The translations under genes and the position numbers were made by a program. 41,032 bases of DNA from an uncultured Lachnospiraceae bacterium (GTDB taxonomy: Bacteria; Bacillota; Clostridia; Lachnospirales; Lachnospiraceae). Location of the stretch: the NCBI GenBank assembly GCA_951801955.1, contig CATOOV010000025.1, positions 1 through 41,032 on the forward strand, written 5' to 3'. Below the pieces are notes generated by a model. That model was not told where the DNA came from. It did no database searches and saw nothing but the letters and a program-made list of their open reading frames with translations. This document shows, one piece after another, positions 1 to 8,529 of the stretch (position 1 is its first letter; each line of letters begins with the position of its first letter).

Positions 1-138
1 CTTCTGATCCCCTCCGGTTGGCGGCTGTTCCTCTCCTCCGGTCGGCGGCTTCTGATCCCCTCCGGTTGGCGGCTGTTCCTCTCCTCCGGTCGGCGGCTTC
101 TGATCTCCTCCGGTTGGCGGCTGTTCCTCCAGTTCTCC
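1..138 (-). repeat. 48-bp in-frame tandem repeat coding PPTGG units
   Basis: About 2.8 copies of a 48-bp unit are visible (1-48, 49-96, 97-138). Each encodes sixteen residues made of PPTGGDQK and PPTGGEEQ halves. The array continues beyond the window edge, so copy number is unknown. It is a low-complexity extracellular stalk or linker. Confidence 0.9.
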
Positions 139-1875
139 TTCATAAAATATAATCTGTTTTTCTGCCAATATGGTATCTTTTAAAGCTTTTACATCTCCAA
201 CTGTATCCAAGCTGCCTGTAAAATATTCTGAACAAAACAGAAACGTATAATCTCCTGTGAATCCGCCTTCTTCTGCCTGCAGGAAATATTTTCCCGGATA
301 ATCTTGTGAAGTCACAAAATAAACCGTATTATACCAATCTGTCTTATCCAAAACAGATGGATCGTCACTCTGCCAATATTCTGTTTTCATTCCGATTACA
401 TAATCAACTTCATAAAATGCATTCTCTTTTACCGCTTCACTGGTGTAAGGATTTCCATCAATATCATACCAAACGGTTTCAAAATATGCTGTCTCGTCGG
501 GAATAGCGCCATCTTCCCTGCTTTTTATTTTATCCAAGGAAACTTTTTCTGGTGCGGAAAGAATTTCGATCTCTCTGATTAATGGCACCTCTTCTTTGTC
601 AGCCCAATCCACATGCCAAAGACCATTATTGTAATACAGTTTATAACCATTTTGCACACTTTTATCTGCCAAGACAAAATTACTGCTGGAAACCTTTTCT
701 TTATTTGCTATAATATAATCCTTCCCTGGCACATATCTGCCTGGGAACATGCGGTTTTTCACCTGAAACACAGTGGTTCCTTTTACGCTTCCCTGAACAG
801 ACAGGGAACCTTGTTCATTTACAACTACACTGCCTCGCTCCTCATCTGGATTTTCCACGCCTGTAAAATCTCCAAGGATAAAGGCGTTGACCACTGCGTT
901 CAAATCCAGGCATCCGCCCCTTTTTAGCGTTACATTCTGTAAAACATCCGTCTTTGAAAAAACACAGGCATTGTCCTGGATTACAAGGTTTCCCACATTT
1001 TCCACTACTGCCTGCTCAATCGAACATTGGTTTACCGTCAAAGTTGTATTGTTATTACCAAAAAAGCTTTTTGCCTTTGCAGAATCATATTTGCCGCCAG
1101 AAAGATTGATCACTGCCTGGCTATTCAAACTGGTATCAATATTCTCACGGACTGTCAGTTTGGCGTCAAGATTCAGCTCTGCCTCCCCATCATAGGGAAC
1201 ATTCCCATCGTTTCCTGATTCATGCCCCATATAGATTGCCTGAAACATTGTCTTTTCATTAGAATTTCTGACGGTCAAGGACGCATGGTCTCCAATCTCC
1301 GTGTTGGAATAGCCGCCCCCATATACAGTGGGAAGCAATTCTTTTTCTGTCCCGCCCAAAGAACCAAAATTATTGTCTCCTCCTTCTAACCATGTCTTAA
1401 CATTGTCAAATGTCAGACTATATCCTGCAAGAAAAATCTCACGATGAGGGATGCTCCCCAATGCATTCGTGGACTCAAATGTCAGTTCTATGTTTTGGAA
1501 ACAAACACCATCCCCTTCCAATTGGATCGGACAACGGCAGTTTAAAATACTTTCCCCTGTTCCCTGGATCACTGTGCCTGCCGGAATCTTTACCGGCATC
1601 ATTTTTCCGCTTTCCTCTGCATCTTTGCCTATGGTAATAAGGCCACTTACCGTAATCGGACTTTTGTTCTGCTGCAGGGCATCCATAAACTCGTCTCTTG
1701 AGCTAACAACAACTCCATTTTCCTTTGTTGTCCTGCTTTCTCCCAATTCATGTTCACTTACAACATTCTTCTGGTATACTTCCATATTTTGGGCAAACGC
1801 AGGCTGTTGCATCCCTCCAGATATCACCGCTGCTGTTGTTAAAATACAGAGGCTTTTTTTCAATTTTCTTCTCAT
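1..1875 (-). CDS. Secreted repeat-rich surface protein, 3'-truncated by window edge
   Basis: I read this frame on the minus strand from ATG at 1875 to the window edge, 625 codons without a stop. GGAGG lies 8 nt before the ATG. Residues 1-28 form a signal peptide (MRRKLKKSL, hydrophobic core, then PAFAQ). About 400 residues follow that are rich in short beta-strand, Asn and Gly stretches resembling a right-handed beta-helix or adhesin. The visible end is a Pro/Thr/Gly repeat built of PPTGGEEQ and PPTGGDQK units. The protein is probably exported and wall-associated, but no catalytic motif or anchor is seen and the C-terminus is missing. It starts 35 nt after the tcdA stop, so read-through from that operon is possible. 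I recognise no specific family, so function is unknown. Confidence 0.8.
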   Translation of the reverse strand, partial: MRRKLKKSLCILTTAAVISGGMQQPAFAQNMEVYQKNVVSEHELGESRTTKENGVVVSSRDEFMDALQQNKSPITVSGLITIGKDAEESGKMMPVKIPAGTVIQGTGESILNCRCPIQLEGDGVCFQNIELTFESTNALGSIPHREIFLAGYSLTFDNVKTWLEGGDNNFGSLGGTEKELLPTVYGGGYSNTEIGDHASLTVRNSNEKTMFQAIYMGHESGNDGNVPYDGEAELNLDAKLTVRENIDTSLNSQAVINLSGGKYDSAKAKSFFGNNNTTLTVNQCSIEQAVVENVGNLVIQDNACVFSKTDVLQNVTLKRGGCLDLNAVVNAFILGDFTGVENPDEERGSVVVNEQGSLSVQGSVKGTTVFQVKNRMFPGRYVPGKDYIIANKEKVSSSNFVLADKSVQNGYKLYYNNGLWHVDWADKEEVPLIREIEILSAPEKVSLDKIKSREDGAIPDETAYFETVWYDIDGNPYTSEAVKENAFYEVDYVIGMKTEYWQSDDPSVLDKTDWYNTVYFVTSQDYPGKYFLQAEEGGFTGDYTFLFCSEYFTGSLDTVGDVKALKDTILAEKQIIFYEGELEEQPPTGGDQKPPTGGEEQPPTGGDQKPPTGGEEQPPTGGDQK

Positions 1876-1910
1876 ACTTCATTCCTCCTTTCCATTTGTG
1901 CTAATTCTTA

Positions 1911-2699
1911 TCACTTCCTGACATGCTGCGCGCACTTTTTATCAGATCCTGGATTACTTGCCATACAGTGTGCACTTTTTATCAAATCTTGGACCACCTG
2001 CCCTGCCACAATCAATCCCACCACCGGCGGAACAAAAGCATTGCTTCCAGGCGCCTGTCTGCGCTGTCCTTTCTTTTCACACTCTAAATAATCCTCCAAC
2101 TCCCCCACGGATTTCATCGGTTTTTCCTTAGAATAGACCACTTTTAAACTGTGGATCCCCCGTTTTTTTAATTCTCTGCGCATGACTTTTGCCAATGGGC
2201 AAACAGAAGTTTCTGAAATATCTGCCACTTCAAAAGCCGTGGGATCCATCTTATTTCCAGCACCCATCGAACTTATAATCGGTATTCCTGCTGCCATTGC
2301 CTGTTCTGCAAGCATCAGCTTCCCAGCCACTGTATCAATTGCATCCACCACATAATCATACTTGGAAAAGTCAAAATGAACCGCCGTTTCCGGCAAATAA
2401 AAAATTTTATGGAGATTCACCTGTGCCTGGGGATTGATGTCTTGCACCCTCTCTTTTGCCACATCGACTTTATACCTGCCGACCGTGCTGTGCAGTGCAT
2501 AAATCTGACGGTTTAAATTGGTCAAACACACCTTGTCATGGTCTATCAGATCCAGAGTTCCCACACCGCTTCTCGCCAATGCTTCCACCACATATCCGCC
2601 GACACCGCCGACTCCAAACACAGCTACTCTTGTTTGATGCAGTCGTTTGAGATTCTCTGTTCCAATTAATAATTCTGTTCTTGAAAATGGATGTTCCAT
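1911..2699 (-). CDS. tcdA: tRNA threonylcarbamoyladenosine dehydratase TcdA
   Basis: A 262-residue ThiF/E1-like enzyme. In the known family, TcdA uses ATP to cyclise t6A37 of ANN-decoding tRNAs to ct6A. The nucleotide-binding loop GVGGVGG is at residues 29-35. The D-x-D-x(5)-NLNRQ segment (about 52-66) and the conserved SETSVCPLAK region follow. Length matches the family. The start has AAGGAAC about 8 nt upstream. It lies 43 nt after larE, probably in one transcript with larE and the GH13 gene. The ThiF superfamily also holds MoeB, ThiF and HesA, but the N-terminal FSRTELLIG segment and overall pattern fit TcdA. Confidence 0.93.
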   Translation of the reverse strand: MEHPFSRTELLIGTENLKRLHQTRVAVFGVGGVGGYVVEALARSGVGTLDLIDHDKVCLTNLNRQIYALHSTVGRYKVDVAKERVQDINPQAQVNLHKIFYLPETAVHFDFSKYDYVVDAIDTVAGKLMLAEQAMAAGIPIISSMGAGNKMDPTAFEVADISETSVCPLAKVMRRELKKRGIHSLKVVYSKEKPMKSVGELEDYLECEKKGQRRQAPGSNAFVPPVVGLIVAGQVVQDLIKSAHCMASNPGSDKKCAQHVRK

Positions 2700-2742
2700 A
2701 TCTTTGTTCCTTGTATATAAAATATCTTTGTTTCTTGCAGCC

Positions 2743-3543
2743 TTATTTCAATACTTCATTCATACTTCCCATGCGGTAACCGGCAAGATCCACTGTCACA
2801 TAGGAAAAACCCAACATAGTCAGCCGGTTTGTGACTGTATCCCTGTTTTCCTTTAAAACCAACCGGGAAATTTCCTCCGCAGTAGTCTCAATCCGTGCCA
2901 GGTTTCCGTGAACACGTACCCGCACCTGGGAAAACCCCAACTCCCACAAAAGCTGCTCGGCATGTTCTACCATGGCAAGTTTTTCTTTGGTAATTCTTTC
3001 TCCATATGCAAACCTGGAAGAAAGGCAGGCATAGGAAGGCTTATCCCACACAGGAATCCCTGCTTCCTTTGACAACAGACGAATTTCCTGCTTGGTCAGC
3101 CCTGCTTCCAACAGGGGACTTCGAATTCCAAGCTCTATAATTGCCTTCCTTCCTGGTCTGTAATCTGATTCATCGTCTACGTTAGATCCCTCCGCCACAT
3201 AAGAGATACCATATTCTCCAGCAATTTTCTTAATGGTCTGAAAAAATCCCTTTTTACACAGATAACAGCGGTCAGGCGGATTTTCACAAAAACCTGGTAT
3301 TTGCAGCTCGTCAAACTTATATATTACCTGACGGATCCCTTCCCGTCTGCAGAAATCCTGTGCTTCCTCTAATTCCCTGGTCGGAAAGGAATGTGACTGT
3401 ATGGTAACAGCAAGTGTCTGTTCTTTTAACACATCAAAAGCAGTTTTTAATAAAAAAGTGGAATCCACGCCGCTGGAAAACGCTACGGCAACACTGCCCA
3501 TCTCTTGCAAAGCCTGTCTCAACCAGGTCTTCTTCCCATACAT
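2743..3543 (-). CDS. larE: LarE-type PP-loop ATP-dependent sulfur transferase
   Basis: A 266-residue N-type ATP pyrophosphatase. LarE adds sulfur to the pyridinium carboxylate precursor of the nickel-pincer nucleotide cofactor of lactate racemase and related LarA enzymes. The PP-loop SGVDS is at residues 24-28. RCYLCK carries Cys93 and Cys96, and ACLSSR carries Cys173, which aligns with the sacrificial cysteine of Lactobacillus LarE. Three cysteines in this CxxC plus C layout resemble the iron-sulfur-binding LarE type. ATG 3543 begins only 5 nt after the GH13 stop, and GGAAGGA lies within the end of that gene, so the two are translationally close. No larA, larB or larC is in the window. Confidence 0.92.
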   Translation of the reverse strand: MYGKKTWLRQALQEMGSVAVAFSSGVDSTFLLKTAFDVLKEQTLAVTIQSHSFPTRELEEAQDFCRREGIRQVIYKFDELQIPGFCENPPDRCYLCKKGFFQTIKKIAGEYGISYVAEGSNVDDESDYRPGRKAIIELGIRSPLLEAGLTKQEIRLLSKEAGIPVWDKPSYACLSSRFAYGERITKEKLAMVEHAEQLLWELGFSQVRVRVHGNLARIETTAEEISRLVLKENRDTVTNRLTMLGFSYVTVDLAGYRMGSMNEVLK

Positions 3544-3548
3544 AAATG

Positions 3549-5660
3549 TTATCCTTCCTCTTTCCCGATATTCTTCAAAATAACCGCCGAATTTGCTGGA
3601 AGGGAAATCTTGATTCTTCCATTATCCACTGGATAAATCTCTGGTTCCAGGGAATAAGATTCCGGACTTGTAATCAAAATCCGTAAAAGCCTGGACTTGC
3701 GCTCCATTCCTGCAGGCCATACCCTCCAAACCATATCACGCTGTACATAATCGTTATTGATGACAATTACAAACTGCTGTTCCTGGTTAAACCGCCCATA
3801 ACACATGGTCTGATAATCCCCGCCAAGAAATTTCAGGGAGCCCGTCTTAAACGCCTCGTTTTCTTTATGGATGCGAATAATATCACGGTGAAATGCAAAA
3901 AGTTCCTGGTCCTCCTTCCCCCAAGGATAAGTCCTTCGGTTATCTGGATCCGTAAATCCCACAACGCCCACTTCATCTCCATAATAAATCGTTGGCGCTC
4001 CAGGCCATGTCATCTGGACTACCACAGCCTCCTTCATCACGCCTTTGTTTACATCTTCCCCTGCCGCCATGCTTCCTAAATTTTCCACCCTTCCTACCTT
4101 ATGGTTGGTACGGGTCAAAAATCTGGAATGGTCATGGTTGGACAATTCATTCATGGCACATTGTAAAGAAGGTGTCATAAACCTTGTCATATAATAATTC
4201 ATGGCACCCTCAAAATTCTGGTAATTCCCCAGCATATCCTGCCTGTAGCCATCGCTGTGTTTTTCCATTCCAGTCAAAAACCAGGTCAACGGCTCCATAA
4301 ACGCATCATAGTTCATTACTGTGTCCCACTGATCTCCCCGGAGCCATTCCATAGGATCCCCATAATGCTCCGCAAGGACAATTGCCTCTGGATTTGCTTC
4401 TTTTACTGCTTTTCGAAAATCCCGCCAAAATTGATGGTTAAATTCAACTGAATGTCCAAGATCCGCCGCTACGTCTAGGCGCCATCCATCTGCATTAAAG
4501 GGCGGGGACACCCACTTTCTTCCGATATCCAAAATATATTCATACAGTTCCTGTGAACCTTCATAATTTAACTTTGGCAGTGTATCATGCCCCCACCAGC
4601 CGTCATAACTGTTATTATATGGCCAGCGGTTTTCATCAAGGAATCGGAAGAAATTCCGATAGGGGCTATCCATTGATACATATGCCCCTGTGGCATATCC
4701 AAGCTCTTTCTCATAAATCAGCTCCCGGTCAAGCCATTTATTAAAGGAACCGCAGTGGTTGAACACCCCGTCTAAAATTACCCGCATTCCACGCTTATGA
4801 GCCTCTTCCACCAGCTTTGCAAACAACTGATTGCTGGCTTCCAGATTCTTAAGATTCGAAACACGCTGAATATATTTTGTTGCTTTTGCATTATCAATCT
4901 CTCCCGCTGGCAAGAGGTCGCCGCCATCTTCCACAATCACACCATAATGAGGATCAATATAATCATAATCCTGAATATCATATTTATGGTTGGAAGGAGA
5001 GACAAACAGTGGATTAAAATATAATACTTCCACACCTAAATCCTGCAGATAATCCAATTTTTGCATTACTCCTGCAAGATCACCCCCATAAAATTCTCCT
5101 ACGCCAAATTCTGCAGGACATTTTTCCCATTCCTCCACCTGTTGGCTGTAAACTTTTATATAGTAATATTCGTTGGTCTGCACATCATTCGAAGGGTCCC
5201 CGTTACAGAAACGATCTACCAAAATCTGATACATTACGGCACCTTTCGCCCAATTGGGTGTTGAAAATCCTGGCACGATTACAAAGGAATATTCCTGCCG
5301 GACTTCCGGAGTTACCCCCATACGGTCATAAAAACAGTGCAGCATTCCTGTAGCAATTTCAAAATGATAGTGATAAGCTTCCGCCCCTAACTGCACCTTT
5401 ATCTCGTAATAATCAAAAGGACCACAGGTTCTCTGCTTTTTCATTGGAATCTTCCCATTATCGCTGCATAACCAAACAATATCTACATTATTTTTTGAAG
5501 TACGGAAGGTAAGGGTTACCTCTCCATTCACCTCTGGTTCCGGCGGATTCCGATAATCTTTCGTTCCGTCAGAAAACAATGCGTGTTTACGCAGCAGAGG
5601 ACGCATCTGCATCATATATTGTTGTCTCTGATTTAATTCATAAATGGAATATTTTTTCAT
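3549..5660 (-). CDS. Intracellular GH13 alpha-glucosidase/neopullulanase-like enzyme
   Basis: A 703-residue alpha-amylase-family glycoside hydrolase with no signal peptide, so it should act in the cytoplasm on imported maltodextrins or cyclodextrins. The N-terminal 130 residues form a beta-sandwich domain like those of neopullulanase or cyclomaltodextrinase. The catalytic barrel starts near AVMYQILVDRF (141-151). Family motifs are DGVFNH (297-302), DGWRLDVA with nucleophile Asp396, LAEHYG with acid/base Glu431, and SNHD with Asp510. The C-terminal 120 residues are a beta domain. It is first in a likely operon with larE and tcdA. AGAGG lies upstream of the ATG, and a pair of inverted operator-like sites lies in the leader. 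Exact substrate cannot be settled by eye. Confidence 0.9.
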   Translation of the reverse strand: MKKYSIYELNQRQQYMMQMRPLLRKHALFSDGTKDYRNPPEPEVNGEVTLTFRTSKNNVDIVWLCSDNGKIPMKKQRTCGPFDYYEIKVQLGAEAYHYHFEIATGMLHCFYDRMGVTPEVRQEYSFVIVPGFSTPNWAKGAVMYQILVDRFCNGDPSNDVQTNEYYYIKVYSQQVEEWEKCPAEFGVGEFYGGDLAGVMQKLDYLQDLGVEVLYFNPLFVSPSNHKYDIQDYDYIDPHYGVIVEDGGDLLPAGEIDNAKATKYIQRVSNLKNLEASNQLFAKLVEEAHKRGMRVILDGVFNHCGSFNKWLDRELIYEKELGYATGAYVSMDSPYRNFFRFLDENRWPYNNSYDGWWGHDTLPKLNYEGSQELYEYILDIGRKWVSPPFNADGWRLDVAADLGHSVEFNHQFWRDFRKAVKEANPEAIVLAEHYGDPMEWLRGDQWDTVMNYDAFMEPLTWFLTGMEKHSDGYRQDMLGNYQNFEGAMNYYMTRFMTPSLQCAMNELSNHDHSRFLTRTNHKVGRVENLGSMAAGEDVNKGVMKEAVVVQMTWPGAPTIYYGDEVGVVGFTDPDNRRTYPWGKEDQELFAFHRDIIRIHKENEAFKTGSLKFLGGDYQTMCYGRFNQEQQFVIVINNDYVQRDMVWRVWPAGMERKSRLLRILITSPESYSLEPEIYPVDNGRIKISLPANSAVILKNIGKEEG

Positions 5661-5690
5661 GGATTATAACCTCTTTATCATTTCATCTCC

Positions 5691-5748
5691 TGGTACACCA
5701 AACAGTCAAATACACTTGTAAATCACTTGCTTTATTTTTGGTGTACCA
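5691..5748. promoter_or_regulatory. Paired inverted operator-like sites upstream of GH13 gene
   Basis: TGGTACACCAAA at 5691-5702 is repeated exactly as its inverse TTTGGTGTACCA at 5737-5748. Each core, TGGT-NN-ACCA, is itself nearly palindromic. The two centres are 46 bp apart and 30-90 bp upstream of the GH13 start. This looks like a double operator for a dimeric regulator, possibly a maltose-type LacI-family repressor. The factor is not in the window. Confidence 0.6.
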
Positions 5749-5800
5749 ATTTCATTTTATAGGATAGTTTCCAGTAAATCAACCATTATTCCTTAGTTTT

Positions 5801-5917
5801 TACAAAAACAGCGTTTGCACGCTTTGTCGCGCCGAGTGCGGTCACGCAGTGACATCTTCTATTCGCACGCGTGCGCATGGTAGTTTTCTCATATAGGAAT
5901 TTCCTAATATGAGAAAA
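5801..5917 (+). repeat. Mosaic intergenic repeat, copy A1
   Basis: A GC-rich head (GCGCCGAGTGCGGTCACGCAG, then GCACGCGTGCGCATGGTAG) leads to a hairpin with arms TTTTCTCATAT and ATATGAGAAAA. The head is shared with the copies near 13.5, 13.7, 27.3 and 31.7 kb. It lies between ftsH and the GH13 gene together with the ftsH terminator. No gene is seen in 5749-6136. Confidence 0.8.
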
Positions 5918-5944
5918 AAGGCAGCTTATAGAAGCTGCCTTTTT
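5914..5944. terminator. Bidirectional intrinsic terminator after ftsH
   Basis: A perfect stem AAGGCAGCTT / AAGCTGCCTT with loop ATAG is flanked by A-run and T-run, so it can work on either strand. On the minus strand it would end the spoIIE-tilS-hpt-ftsH transcript. A second inverted repeat (TATTGGGGGGTT at 5991-6002 and AACCCCCAATA at 6027-6037) lies between it and ftsH. Confidence 0.8.
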
Positions 5945-6136
5945 AGGAGAAGGTATTTTTACTATGGGGTGTAGCAAAAACTATATAATGTATTGGGGGG
6001 TTTTTACAGTAATTATAGTATCACAGAACCCCCAATAAGTGTGCACAAACTTCACAAAAATTGTATTTTATTTTTAGTAATATTGTATAGTACTATTTTC
6101 TCATTCACCAGAATCTTCCTAGTAGTTTTGCACAAT

Positions 6137-7975
6137 TCATCCTTCAAACAACGCTTCAAACTCATCTCTGCTGATTTTTTCTTTTTCCAAAAGGAGATCC
6201 GCGCACTTGTGTAAAATCTTCTCATGTTCCAAAAGGATGGTTCTGGATTTCTGGTAACATTCATCAATAATACGCTTAATTTCCTGGTCAATCACGCTTG
6301 CAACATTCTCCCCATAAGCCCTAGCATGTGCCAAATCCCTTCCAATAAAGACTTCATCGTCATCATTGTCATAATTAATCAGCCCTACATGTTCTGACAT
6401 TCCATATTTTGTGACCATCGCCTTTGCCACACCTGTAGCCTGTTTAATATCCTGGGAAGCTCCCGTGGTAATATCGTCAAAAATTAATTCCTCGGCAACT
6501 CTTCCTCCAAGATCCACAATAATTTCCTGAAGCATTCTTCCTTTGGTATTAAACATCTCTTCCCGCTCCGGCAAAGGCATTGTGTAGCCTGCTGCACCGA
6601 TTCCTGTCGGGATAATAGAGACAGAATATACAGGACCCACATCTGGCAGCACATGGAACAAAATTGCATGGCCTGCCTCATGGTATGCTGTAATACGTTT
6701 TTCTTTCTCCGTGATAATCCGGCTCTTTTTCTCAGAGCCAATTCCTACTTTTACAAACGATTTGCGGATGTCATTCTGAACGATATAACCTCGGTCTTCC
6801 TTTGCTGCAAAAATTGCCGCCTCATTTAAAAGGTTTTCCAGGTCGGCACCGGTAAAACCTGCCGTAGTCTGTGCAATCTGTTTTAAGTCCACATCATCAC
6901 CCAAAGGCTTATTTTGGGCATGGACCTTTAAAATCTCTTCCCTTCCACCAACATCCGGTCTCCCAACATGTACTTTCCGGTCAAAACGTCCAGGGCGCAT
7001 GATCGCAGGATCCAAGATATCCACCCGGTTGGTTGCCGCCATCACAATGATGCCTTCATTAACGCCAAAGCCGTCCATTTCCACCAAGAGTTGGTTTAAG
7101 GTCTGCTCCCTTTCATCGTGGCCGCCGCCCATACCTGTTCCACGGCGCCTTGCCACCGCATCAATTTCATCAATAAATATAATACAGGGGGCATTTTTCT
7201 TCGCTTCCTCAAATAAATCCCTTACCCTAGAGGCTCCCACGCCTACAAACATTTCTACAAAATCTGAACCAGAGATACTAAAAAAAGGAACGCCCGCTTC
7301 CCCTGCAACAGCCTTTGCCAGCAATGTCTTTCCGGTTCCGGGAGGTCCTACCAACAAAACGCCTTTGGGAATTCTCGCCCCAAGCTTTGTATACTTTCTA
7401 GGGGCGCGCAGAAAATCTACCAATTCCTCCAGCTCTTCCTTTTCCTCTTTCAACCCGGCAACATTGCCAAAATTCACTTTTTTGTTCTCGTCTGTGGTCA
7501 TCTTGGCACGGCTTTTTCCAAAATTCATCATTTTATTCCCACCGCCGGATGCTGCCGCTGCATGGTTTGTCATCATGATATAAAAGATAAACAGTACGCC
7601 AAATATAATCAGTGTGGGGAGTATCGAAATCAGCCAGTTCTCCTCCGGCATCTCCTGTACCATAAACTCTTTAAAGTCATAAGATTTCATCGTCTCTTGA
7701 AGAGTATTGATATCTGACACATACAAGGTCTTTGTAACACTCCTGTTTTCCCCCTTCAAGGTTACATCTGCCTCCCCGCTGGGCACCTCCCGATTCTGGG
7801 AAATCACAACGGACACCACATGCTCTAATTCCAGATCTTGTTCAAACTGTGCATAAGTATAGACAGAGTTCTGTCCAAAACCAGAAGAACTGTCTTTTAA
7901 AACCCAGAGCAATGCCAGAATGACAATCACTGCAATATACAATCCGAATGCCCGGTAACGTCTCTGATTATTCAT
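6137..7975 (-). CDS. ftsH: ATP-dependent zinc metalloprotease FtsH
   Basis: A 612-residue membrane AAA+ protease that degrades misfolded membrane proteins and regulators. Two transmembrane helices (about 9-27 and 114-135) flank an extracytoplasmic domain. Walker A GPPGTGKT is at 210-217 and Walker B IIFIDEID at 265-272. The second region of homology ends in RPGRFDR (327-333). The zinc motif HEAGH is at 432-436. The start has GGAGG 8 nt upstream. It follows hpt by 26 nt, as in the tilS-hpt-ftsH order of many Firmicutes. Nothing is missing. Confidence 0.97.
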   Translation of the reverse strand: MNNQRRYRAFGLYIAVIVILALLWVLKDSSSGFGQNSVYTYAQFEQDLELEHVVSVVISQNREVPSGEADVTLKGENRSVTKTLYVSDINTLQETMKSYDFKEFMVQEMPEENWLISILPTLIIFGVLFIFYIMMTNHAAAASGGGNKMMNFGKSRAKMTTDENKKVNFGNVAGLKEEKEELEELVDFLRAPRKYTKLGARIPKGVLLVGPPGTGKTLLAKAVAGEAGVPFFSISGSDFVEMFVGVGASRVRDLFEEAKKNAPCIIFIDEIDAVARRRGTGMGGGHDEREQTLNQLLVEMDGFGVNEGIIVMAATNRVDILDPAIMRPGRFDRKVHVGRPDVGGREEILKVHAQNKPLGDDVDLKQIAQTTAGFTGADLENLLNEAAIFAAKEDRGYIVQNDIRKSFVKVGIGSEKKSRIITEKEKRITAYHEAGHAILFHVLPDVGPVYSVSIIPTGIGAAGYTMPLPEREEMFNTKGRMLQEIIVDLGGRVAEELIFDDITTGASQDIKQATGVAKAMVTKYGMSEHVGLINYDNDDDEVFIGRDLAHARAYGENVASVIDQEIKRIIDECYQKSRTILLEHEKILHKCADLLLEKEKISRDEFEALFEG

Positions 7976-8001
7976 TGCAACTACCTCCTCTCCTTTCTAT
8001 C

Positions 8002-8529
8002 CTAATCATCTAATTCCACAATCCCTATATAGGGAAGGTTCCGGTATTTCTGCATATAATCAAGACCATAGCCTACCACAAATTTATCCGGTATGGCAAA
8101 TCCGGTATAATCTACCTGCACATCAATTACCCGGCGGTCGGGTTTATCTAAAAGTGTGCATAACCGCAGGCTTTTTGGTTTTCTGCTTTTCAAATTTTCT
8201 AATAAATAACTCAATGTCCTTCCAGAATCCACAATATCCTCTACCACCAATACATGTTTCCCTTCGATTGCCTCGTCCAGATCTTTCACCACTTTCACAA
8301 CGCCTGTGGACTTTGTATGGTTCCCATAGCTGGACACTGACATAAAATCAATGGAAACTGGTATGGTCAGCCGCTTTGCCAGCTCACAAGTAAAAAATAC
8401 GCCTCCTTTGAGGACGCTGACCAAATGAACTGCCTCTCCTTTATAATATTCACTGATCTCTCTTCCTATTTCACAAATTCTTTTTTCTATCTCTTCTTCT
8501 GAAATTAACACACGGATTTTCTCACTCAT
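8002..8529 (-). CDS. hpt: Hypoxanthine phosphoribosyltransferase
   Basis: A 175-residue purine salvage enzyme that converts hypoxanthine (and guanine) with PRPP to IMP (GMP). The PRPP-binding motif VLVVEDIVDSGRTL is intact, as are the SVLKGG loop and the base-binding KFVVGYGLDY region. I start it at ATG 8529 (MSEKIRVL). A GTG at 8544 would extend it by five codons but lies inside the Shine-Dalgarno GGAGG. The ATG overlaps the tilS stop by 8 nt (ATGAGTGA), which implies translational coupling. Confidence 0.96.
   Translation of the reverse strand: MSEKIRVLISEEEIEKRICEIGREISEYYKGEAVHLVSVLKGGVFFTCELAKRLTIPVSIDFMSVSSYGNHTKSTGVVKVVKDLDEAIEGKHVLVVEDIVDSGRTLSYLLENLKSRKPKSLRLCTLLDKPDRRVIDVQVDYTGFAIPDKFVVGYGLDYMQKYRNLPYIGIVELDD

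Noticed and set aside
6999-7583. 194-residue plus-strand frame within ftsH
   Set aside because: Antisense to the conserved AAA+ domain and without recognisable protein features.
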